A stretch of DNA of 13,171 bases from an uncultured Bacteroidales bacterium. Its GTDB lineage: Bacteria > Bacteroidota > Bacteroidia > Bacteroidales > UBA932. Positions 7,284 through 13,171 of this stretch are shown here, piece after piece. Position 1 is the first letter of the stretch. Each line of letters starts with the position of its first letter. The stretch spans positions 1 to 13,171 of the forward strand of contig CAMZCW010000049.1 of NCBI GenBank assembly GCA_947305045.1. Direction: 5' to 3'. Position numbers and translations under genes: made by a program. The notes beneath the pieces are model-generated. The model worked only from the letters and a program-made list of their open reading frames with translations, was not told where the DNA came from and made no database searches.

Positions 7284-7331
7284 GTTAATCCCCTTGTTAA
7301 TATTACGCGCGTACATTTGTGGCAAATTAAC
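7284..7331. promoter_or_regulatory. Promoter of the cotH-susC-susD operon with GTTAAT half-sites
   Basis: A perfect -7 box TACATTTG lies at 7312-7319, 15 bases before the cotH ATG. No TTTG occurs at the normal -33 distance. Instead GTTAAT occurs twice in direct orientation, at 7284-7289 and 7296-7301 (12 bp start to start), covering the -33 position, and its reverse complement ATTAAC is at 7326-7331. A poor -33 region combined with direct repeats about one helical turn apart is typical of activator-dependent promoters, and SARP proteins are known to use direct repeats about 11 bp apart. Assigning these sites to the upstream regulator is inference. Confidence 0.45.
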
Positions 7332-7334
7332 GTA

Positions 7335-8909
7335 ATGTACGGCCGCATAATAAAAACACTGTTCTGTTTAGCCGGAGTCTTTCTTGTTTCCTGCTCCCAG
7401 AATAAAGAACCCGTCCCGGAATCCGAACCGGAGGAGACGGCAGCATTGCCTGTTGCTGTTGATATTTCCTTGTCCGGCATCCAGAAACTGTCCTGGGGAG
7501 GCACGTTGCCGTTACAGATTGGCCTGCGTCCTGCCAGTGCGTTGGAAGGCCTGGAGAAAGAGGGCCTGCCCGGCATGCTTTCGGTGGAGCGGGCCTATGT
7601 TCATTCCGCAGAGCCACTGGACGTGGAATTGCGGGATGTGCGTCTGGTGAAAACGGACAACGCACTCCGTTTCGAAGCCGTACTTGCCGATAAATGCACC
7701 CGGGGAACCTATTCCGACGACGTCCGTATCGTCTTTACCCGGGAAGGAAAAACGGTGGGATCGCCGGCATTCCATGTGGTTTCCCAAGCCTTCGATGGAC
7801 TGGGAACCGGCCTTCCTACCGTCATCATCGATACGCCGGGACATGCGCCTATCACCAGCAAGGAGACCTGGGTGGAGGGCGTCAAAATGCTTATTTTTGA
7901 TGCCGACATGCGCCTGGCCTATCAGGGTGACACCCAGATGAAAGGTCGGGGCAACAGCACCTGGACGCAGTTCCCGAAAAAACCTTATGCCCTGAAACTG
8001 GACAAGAAAGCGGAAATTTTGGGGATGACCAAGCACAAACGCTGGTGCCTGCTGGCCAATTGGATGGACCGCACGCTCATCCGGAACGATGTGGCCTTCG
8101 AAATAGGCCGTCGTACCGGTCTGTCCTGGACCCCTTCCGGCCGTTTTATAGAGCTTATCCTGAACGGGACGCACATGGGAAACTACTATTTGTGCGAGCA
8201 GGTGAAGGTGGACAAGGGACGGGTGAATATCTCGGAAGAGGGCGGATTTCTGCTGGAATGCGACGCCTGGTTCAACGAAGCCTTCAAGTTCCGTTCGGCC
8301 ATCCACGATGTGCCCTGGCAGTTCAAAGACCCGGATGAGGTGACGGACGAGCAGTTCCAGTTTGTCCAGAAGTGGGTAAACGACATGGAACAGGCCCTGT
8401 ACGACCCCGACCGTTTTGACGCCCGCGAATACAAGGATTATCTGGATGCCGCCTCCTTTGCCGACTGGTGGATCGTGAACGAACTGGCCCAGAACAGTGA
8501 GGTTAACCAGCCCAAGAGTGCCTATGTCTATATGGACGCAGGCGGCAAACTCACCGCCGGCCCTGTGTGGGACTTTGACTGGGGCACCTTCATCCCTAAA
8601 GAAAAATACAGTTACGTGGCCATGGGCGCCAAGTACTATATCCACCAGTTGTTCAAGGACCCGGCCTTCCGGTCCGTTATCAAGGAACGCTGGAACCTGT
8701 GCAAGGACCAACTGGCCACCATCCCGGCCTACATTGACGCGGTCGCGGCCACCCTGGTGGCGTCCGATGCCTTGAACAGCGCCATGTGGCCCATTAACCG
8801 TACCACCAATCATGATGAGCAGTTGTACTACAGTGAGGCGGTTGCGCGCCTGAAGAAAGGTTATCAGGAAAAATACGACTGGCTGAATACAAACATTAAC
8901 TCATATTAG
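7335..8909 (+). CDS. CotH kinase-domain lipoprotein (524 aa)
   Basis: This is a predicted lipoprotein with a CotH-type domain. CotH is an atypical protein kinase first characterised in Bacillus spore coats; the Bacteroidota members are mostly uncharacterised. The chosen ATG gives MYGRIIKTLFCLAGVFLVSC, a signal peptide with lipobox LVSC (Cys20), followed by an acidic linker (PVPESEPEE) that could favour surface display. Residues about 40-155 look like a small beta-rich domain. About 160-520 carry CotH hallmarks: QMKGRGNSTWTQFPKKPYALKL (201-222), KRWCLLANWMDRTLIRNDVAFEIGRRTGL (235-263), NGTHMGNYYLCEQVKVDKGRV (277-297) and GPVWDFDWG (409-417). The Lys-rich KKPYALKL and the DFD acidic motif are the likely ATP/metal-binding elements by family analogy. 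The open frame extends to 7137, but that part overlaps the regulator and precedes the promoter. It heads the operon, 7 bp before susC. The substrate is unknown. Confidence 0.88.
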   Translation: MYGRIIKTLFCLAGVFLVSCSQNKEPVPESEPEETAALPVAVDISLSGIQKLSWGGTLPLQIGLRPASALEGLEKEGLPGMLSVERAYVHSAEPLDVELRDVRLVKTDNALRFEAVLADKCTRGTYSDDVRIVFTREGKTVGSPAFHVVSQAFDGLGTGLPTVIIDTPGHAPITSKETWVEGVKMLIFDADMRLAYQGDTQMKGRGNSTWTQFPKKPYALKLDKKAEILGMTKHKRWCLLANWMDRTLIRNDVAFEIGRRTGLSWTPSGRFIELILNGTHMGNYYLCEQVKVDKGRVNISEEGGFLLECDAWFNEAFKFRSAIHDVPWQFKDPDEVTDEQFQFVQKWVNDMEQALYDPDRFDAREYKDYLDAASFADWWIVNELAQNSEVNQPKSAYVYMDAGGKLTAGPVWDFDWGTFIPKEKYSYVAMGAKYYIHQLFKDPAFRSVIKERWNLCKDQLATIPAYIDAVAATLVASDALNSAMWPINRTTNHDEQLYYSEAVARLKKGYQEKYDWLNTNINSY

Positions 8910-8916
8910 TACGCTT

Positions 8917-11900
8917 ATGAATACCCAACCCTCTTTGTTGAGCAAAATGCTCCTGACGCTGGGCCTGGCTGCTTTACTGCTTGGGACCTGCGGAATGGAT
9001 GCTTTTGCCCAAAAGAACCCATCAGGGGCACGTACCCTGGTTGGTACTGTTACGGCAGGGGAGCCTTTCCCCGGCCCGCTCCCCGGTGCTACGGTATTGA
9101 ATACCAAGACTAAGCAGGGTGTCGTCACCGACGCTGACGGTCATTATTCCATCCGTGTTACCGGTCCCGATGATATCATCCAATTTCGTTTTCTGGGCTA
9201 TAAGGACGTGGACCGCATCGCCGGTGTGGCCGCCCGTCTGGATGTGGAGATGGAAGATGCATCCAATGTACTGGACGAGACCGTGGTTATCGGTTATGGT
9301 ACAACCAAGAAAAGAGATATAACCGGCTCCATTGTCTCCGTGACCAAGGAAGACATTGAGAACAAAATGCCCACCAATGTGTACGATGTGCTGCAGGGTA
9401 CCGCTGCCGGTGTCCAGGTGACTTCCGGTTCCGGTCAGCCGGGTGAAGGCTCTTCCGTCATCATCCGTGGTACTTCAACCATGAACGATGCCGGTGTAGG
9501 ACCCCTGTGGGTGGTGGATGGCGTCCCCAGCACGGACATCGACCAGTTGAACCCGTACGACATCGAATCCATAGAAGTCCTCAAGGATGCCGCCTCTGCG
9601 GCTATCTACGGTTCTCGTTCGGCCAATGGCGTCATCCTGGTAACCACCAAGCGCGGTAATGAGAGCAACCCGGTATTGGAAATCCGCTATCAGCACTCCG
9701 TAGCCAGCCTTACACACAAGCTGCCTCAAATCAACGCCAACCAGTACCGCGATATGCAGAAGGGCTATCTGGAATATGCCGAGGGTGAAGGTGACGGCCT
9801 GGTTTCCCAGGCGGTGGTGAATATCTTGAACTCTCAGCTGGGTGACCCCTACAACGTGCTTCTCAACGAGGATAACGACTACCAGCAGCAGGCATATCGG
9901 ATGGCCCATAAGGATCAGGTGGACCTGAGTTTCGGCGGTGCCAGCAAGCAGCTCAAATACATGCTGATGGGCGGTTTCTATAATGAGCAGGGTATCATCC
10001 GGAATACCAATTTCCGGCGTGCCTCCATCCGCCTGAATGCCGACTATACGGCCAACCGCGTGCTGTCCCTGGGTACCAAGATCAACGCCAGCTACGCCCG
10101 CAAGGACGGTGTGGAAGAGGCCGGTTACCTGAATAGCATCCTTTCCCGCAAACCTACGCTGAGCATGTACTATCCAGACGGCACGCTCATCGGCACCCTT
10201 TGGGGCATGAGTCCGCTGGCGGCGAACCTTCAGACCAACTTCAACGAGTATTTTCGCGCATCTATCTTCCAGTTCCTGGACCTCAAGTTCGGCGAGCACT
10301 TCAAGTGGACCTCCAACCTGAATGCGAACTTTGGCTTGGTGCGTTACACCTACATGCGTCCGACCGCCCTCAGTGACCAGTACCTGCACAACTACGGTCA
10401 GCAGCGGAACACCATGACCTTCGACCTGATGAATGAGAACTACCTGAATTTCACTTATTCCATCAATGAGAAGCACAACTTCCAGGCAATGGCCGGTTTC
10501 TCCCTCCAGACCTGGCGTACCAACCTGGATTACTTCAAGGGACAGGATTCCGCCACGGACGCCGTCTGGACAATGAACGCCTTCGCAGCCAATTTCGACC
10601 TCACGGCCACCGGCAGCACGGAAACCCGCCACAACATGCTTTCCGGTTTTGCCCGCTTCACGTATAACTACAAGTCCCGCTATATTTTCTCGGCCAATGT
10701 CCGCGCCGATGGATCTTCGCGTTTCGCCAAGAACAAGAAGGTGGGTCTGTTCCCATCCGTGTCTGCGGCCTGGCGTTTGTCCGACGAGCGATTCATGCGG
10801 GGCGTCAAGCGGGCGCTCAAGCTCTCCGACGCCAAGATCCGCGCCAGCTACGGTATTACGGGTAACGAGGCCATCGGTGACTACGATTCGCAGTTGAGCT
10901 ATGCCATCGGCGGCATTTACGACGGCGTGGCCGGCGTCACCGCTTCCCGCATCGCCGTGAACGACCTGGGCTGGGAACGTACCCGCCAGTTCAATGCTGG
11001 TTTGGACCTGAGTTTCCTGCAGGGTCGCTACCAGCTCACCGTGGACTACTTCGACAAACTCACGGACAACCTGCTGGCCAATTACGAGATTCCCAAGGAA
11101 TGGGGCTTCAACACCGTACGCAAGAACATCGGATCCATTGACAACCGGGGCGTGGAGCTTGCCTTTAAGGGTACCTTCCTGAACAGGCGCAATTATTACC
11201 TGCATGTAGATGCCAATGTCACCTACAACCGTAACCGCGTGGTGGAACTGGCCAACCATACGGACTACATCTACAGTGATAACTGGTACATCTCCGAGGG
11301 ACGTCCGTTGGGCGATTTCTACGGATACAAGTTCCTGAACGTATTTCCTTACGATGAGTCCAATGCTTTTACGGCCGACTGGAAACAGCTCACGCCGGTG
11401 TTCGAGGGCGGCGCCTTCAGTCATTATACGCTGGACGGTAAGCGCTACGAAGGTGACGTACACCAGAAGACCCTGCCCAGCGGCGTTCCGTTCCGGGGGG
11501 GTGACATCAACTGGGAGGAGAATCCGGAGCACCGCGACGGTATCATCAACGACCAGGACCGCATGATTCTGGGCAATGCACAGCCGTTCCTTACCGGTGG
11601 TCTTACGCTTACGCTCCGTTTGTGGCAGTTTACTTTCACGGCCGGCTCCTATTTCTCCTTTGGCGGAAAAATTTACAACTTTGCCCGTTATAACCAGGAT
11701 CAGGCAAGCATGGCCGCCTGGTCCACTACGCCCACAATCAACTGGGTAAACAACTTCTGGGTAAAACAGGGTGACAAAGTGGATTATCCGCGCCCGTTCG
11801 CAGATAGTTTCCAAAACGACCGCCGCGTGAATTCCCGGTACATTGAGGATGGCTCTTTCTTCAAGATCAAGAACATGCGCCTGACCTACCGCTTCAAGCC

Positions 11901-12090
11901 CAGCGTGACCCAGCGAATGCATGTGCGCGGCCTGGCCCTGTATGCCTTCGTGACCAACCCGTTCACTTTCACGGCCTACAGCGGCTACGACCCCGAATTC
12001 TCCAATTACAGTGCCCTCTCCATCGGTATGGATACCAACCGGTTCCCGCGTAACCGTGAGGTCGGCCTTGGTTTTACCCTCAATCTCTAA
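8917..12090 (+). CDS. susC-like: SusC/RagA-type TonB-dependent outer-membrane transporter (1057 aa)
   Basis: SusC-type proteins are 22-stranded outer-membrane barrels that import oligosaccharides (or peptides) with a SusD lid and TonB energy. Residues 1-31 are a signal peptide ending AFA before Gln32. About 40-112 form the carboxypeptidase-D-like domain (GVVTDADGHYSI, FRFLGYKD). The TonB box region is DETVVIGYGTTKKRD (120-134). The plug follows, with the SusC signature GPLWVVDGVPSTDIDQLNP and IESIEVLKDAASAAIYGSRSANGVILVTTKRG (about 195-247). The rest is barrel, ending EVGLGFTLNL. There is no N-terminal STN domain, so signalling through an anti-sigma factor is not expected, which fits control by the membrane-bound regulator upstream. 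The length is normal. It starts 7 bp after cotH and ends 3 bp before susD. A seven-G run (11495-11501) lies in the gene but the frame is intact. Confidence 0.97.
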   Translation: MNTQPSLLSKMLLTLGLAALLLGTCGMDAFAQKNPSGARTLVGTVTAGEPFPGPLPGATVLNTKTKQGVVTDADGHYSIRVTGPDDIIQFRFLGYKDVDRIAGVAARLDVEMEDASNVLDETVVIGYGTTKKRDITGSIVSVTKEDIENKMPTNVYDVLQGTAAGVQVTSGSGQPGEGSSVIIRGTSTMNDAGVGPLWVVDGVPSTDIDQLNPYDIESIEVLKDAASAAIYGSRSANGVILVTTKRGNESNPVLEIRYQHSVASLTHKLPQINANQYRDMQKGYLEYAEGEGDGLVSQAVVNILNSQLGDPYNVLLNEDNDYQQQAYRMAHKDQVDLSFGGASKQLKYMLMGGFYNEQGIIRNTNFRRASIRLNADYTANRVLSLGTKINASYARKDGVEEAGYLNSILSRKPTLSMYYPDGTLIGTLWGMSPLAANLQTNFNEYFRASIFQFLDLKFGEHFKWTSNLNANFGLVRYTYMRPTALSDQYLHNYGQQRNTMTFDLMNENYLNFTYSINEKHNFQAMAGFSLQTWRTNLDYFKGQDSATDAVWTMNAFAANFDLTATGSTETRHNMLSGFARFTYNYKSRYIFSANVRADGSSRFAKNKKVGLFPSVSAAWRLSDERFMRGVKRALKLSDAKIRASYGITGNEAIGDYDSQLSYAIGGIYDGVAGVTASRIAVNDLGWERTRQFNAGLDLSFLQGRYQLTVDYFDKLTDNLLANYEIPKEWGFNTVRKNIGSIDNRGVELAFKGTFLNRRNYYLHVDANVTYNRNRVVELANHTDYIYSDNWYISEGRPLGDFYGYKFLNVFPYDESNAFTADWKQLTPVFEGGAFSHYTLDGKRYEGDVHQKTLPSGVPFRGGDINWEENPEHRDGIINDQDRMILGNAQPFLTGGLTLTLRLWQFTFTAGSYFSFGGKIYNFARYNQDQASMAAWSTTPTINWVNNFWVKQGDKVDYPRPFADSFQNDRRVNSRYIEDGSFFKIKNMRLTYRFKPSVTQRMHVRGLALYAFVTNPFTFTAYSGYDPEFSNYSALSIGMDTNRFPRNREVGLGFTLNL

Positions 12091-12093
12091 ACT

Positions 12094-13171
12094 ATGCGAA
12101 AGAATATGAAATCGACGATACATTCCTTACTCATTTGCATGCTGGGCGCCGCGCTGGCAGTCCCTTCCTGCAGGATGCTGGATGCCGAGCCCGTCAGTGA
12201 GATTCCCCAGAGCGAGATGTGGCAGAACCAGCGCGACGTGAATGCGGGCATTGCAGAAATCTACGCCTCCTTCCGTACGGCGCTGCGGACCAACTGGTTC
12301 TGCTGGGGAGAGATGCGATCCGACAATTTTGTGTTGTATCAGGAATTGCCCAACGAATACGGCAAGCTCATCATGAACCAGATGACTACGGACCTTCCGT
12401 CCACCAACTGGACCAGTCTGTACAAGGTTATCAGCAATACCAACTTTGCCATTCAGAACATTCCCAACGCCAATATTACGGACCAGACCCTCAAGAACGA
12501 CTATCTTGCCCAGGCCTATGCCATGCGTGCCCTCTGCTACTTCTATGCGGTGCGCGTATGGGGGGCCGTTCCGGTGTATCTGGATCCGGTGGACAACCTG
12601 GCCGACGCCAAGGTGCAGGGCCGTACGCCCAAGGACGAGGTCCTGCGCGATGTCATTATCCCGGATCTGGAACTGGCGGAATCGCTCATCGACCCGTCCA
12701 ATGTGGAGCGCAAGCGCATCAGCCGCAATGCCATTTATGCTATTCTGGCCGATGCCCAGATGTGGCTGGGCGAGTGGGAGCAGGCCGATGCCACCATCGA
12801 CCGCTTTATGGCAGCCAATGGCAGCCCGGATGCCACCATAACCAACTCCAAGGTGATTTTCCAGTCCAACCTGGAAGAACTGAAGAACAGCTTTGTCACC
12901 GGACTCAATAACAAGGCCGGCGACAACAATCCCCAGGTGGACGAATACGGTGACCCCAACGAGTTCATCTTCGTGATTCATCACAATATCAACGAGGCGG
13001 GACTGAGCAATTATTCCATGATCTGGAGCATCCTGGGTTGCGGAATGGGTCAGGGCTCCACCGTGGTGCTCTCACCCAAGCTGCAGGCTGTATATGAGGC
13101 ATCAGTGGCCAGTGCCCCCATCGACAAGCGCATGGAGCAGTATCTGTGCCCTTCCAAGTCGGACCGTTCCA
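12094..13171 (+). CDS. susD-like: SusD/RagB-type glycan-binding lipoprotein, 3' end outside window
   Basis: SusD-type proteins are surface lipoproteins that cap the SusC barrel and capture the glycan. The frame is open from the ATG at 12094 to the last base, giving 359 residues; about 150-200 more would be expected. The N-terminus (MRKNMKSTIHSLLICMLGAALAVPSC) is a lipoprotein signal with Cys26; an alternative start is Met5. The mature part opens with a helical region (SEIPQSEMWQNQRDVNAGIAEIYASF). The SusD family hallmark YLAQAYAMRALCYFYAVRVWGAVPVYLDPV lies at about residues 138-167. TPKDEVLRDVIIPDLELAESLI and KRISRNAIYAILADAQMWLGEWEQADATIDRFM continue the TPR-like helices. It is 3 bp downstream of susC and clearly co-transcribed with it. 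Specificity is not predictable from sequence. Confidence 0.95.
   Translation, partial: MRKNMKSTIHSLLICMLGAALAVPSCRMLDAEPVSEIPQSEMWQNQRDVNAGIAEIYASFRTALRTNWFCWGEMRSDNFVLYQELPNEYGKLIMNQMTTDLPSTNWTSLYKVISNTNFAIQNIPNANITDQTLKNDYLAQAYAMRALCYFYAVRVWGAVPVYLDPVDNLADAKVQGRTPKDEVLRDVIIPDLELAESLIDPSNVERKRISRNAIYAILADAQMWLGEWEQADATIDRFMAANGSPDATITNSKVIFQSNLEELKNSFVTGLNNKAGDNNPQVDEYGDPNEFIFVIHHNINEAGLSNYSMIWSILGCGMGQGSTVVLSPKLQAVYEASVASAPIDKRMEQYLCPSKSDRS

Noticed and set aside
7137..7334. N-terminal extension of the CotH protein starting within the regulator gene
   Set aside because: It overlaps regulator codons and precedes the -7 box. The ATG at 7335 gives a clean lipoprotein signal peptide.
11495..11501. 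Seven-G run in susC as a second frameshift or phase-variation site
   Set aside because: The reading frame is intact on both sides (VPFRGGDINWEE). A 7-base run in GC-rich DNA is not enough evidence by itself.
9475..12123. An 882-codon open frame on the minus strand opposite susC, and similar long minus-strand frames opposite the permeases, the regulator and cotH
   Set aside because: These are antisense shadows caused by high GC and codon bias. Their translations lack domains and are rich in His, Gly and Arg, while the plus strand encodes a clear SusC and other known families.

Overview
The window looks like a GC-rich chromosome segment of a gut-type Bacteroidales bacterium (Bacteroidota). The evidence is an adjacent SusC/SusD pair, lipoprotein signal peptides, TAnnTTTG-type -7 promoter boxes and the near absence of Shine-Dalgarno sequences. 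The genus cannot be fixed from sequence alone; Alistipes-like or a related high-GC lineage is only a guess. No RNA genes, CRISPR array or transposase were seen, and genes fill the window almost completely.

Layout. (1) 3-2560, plus strand: two tandem, related major-facilitator (MFS) permeases. The first is cut by the window edge and the two overlap as TAATG. (2) 2557-4722, minus strand: a GH92 alpha-mannosidase-family lipoprotein whose stop codon overlaps the stop of the second permease. (3) 4723-4820: a 98-bp divergent promoter region. (4) 4821-7266, plus strand: a transmembrane one-component regulator with signal peptide, LamG-like domain, Kelch-like propeller, one membrane helix, winged helix and BTAD-like helical domain (SARP-like output). 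It is split into two frames at a run of nine C residues (6262-6270). (5) 7267-7334: a short promoter region with a perfect -7 box, no clear -33 box and repeated GTTAAT half-sites. (6) 7335-13171, plus strand: an apparent operon of a CotH-kinase-domain lipoprotein, a SusC-type TonB-dependent transporter and a SusD-type glycan-binding lipoprotein that runs off the window end. Gaps are 7 and 3 bp.

Taken together, regions 2-6 read as a small glycan-utilisation locus (PUL). SusC/SusD would import an oligosaccharide, GH92 would trim alpha-mannosides, and the membrane-spanning regulator would sense a ligand in the periplasm and activate the cotH-susC-susD promoter just downstream. The role of the CotH-domain protein in such an operon is unknown. 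The MFS pair resembles the MFSD1-type branch and may belong to a neighbouring unit.

The points most worth a second look are the poly-C frameshift in the regulator, the regulator's unusual membrane-bound SARP-like design, the CotH gene at the head of a susCD operon, and a dispersed-repeat sequence read in frame inside the second permease.
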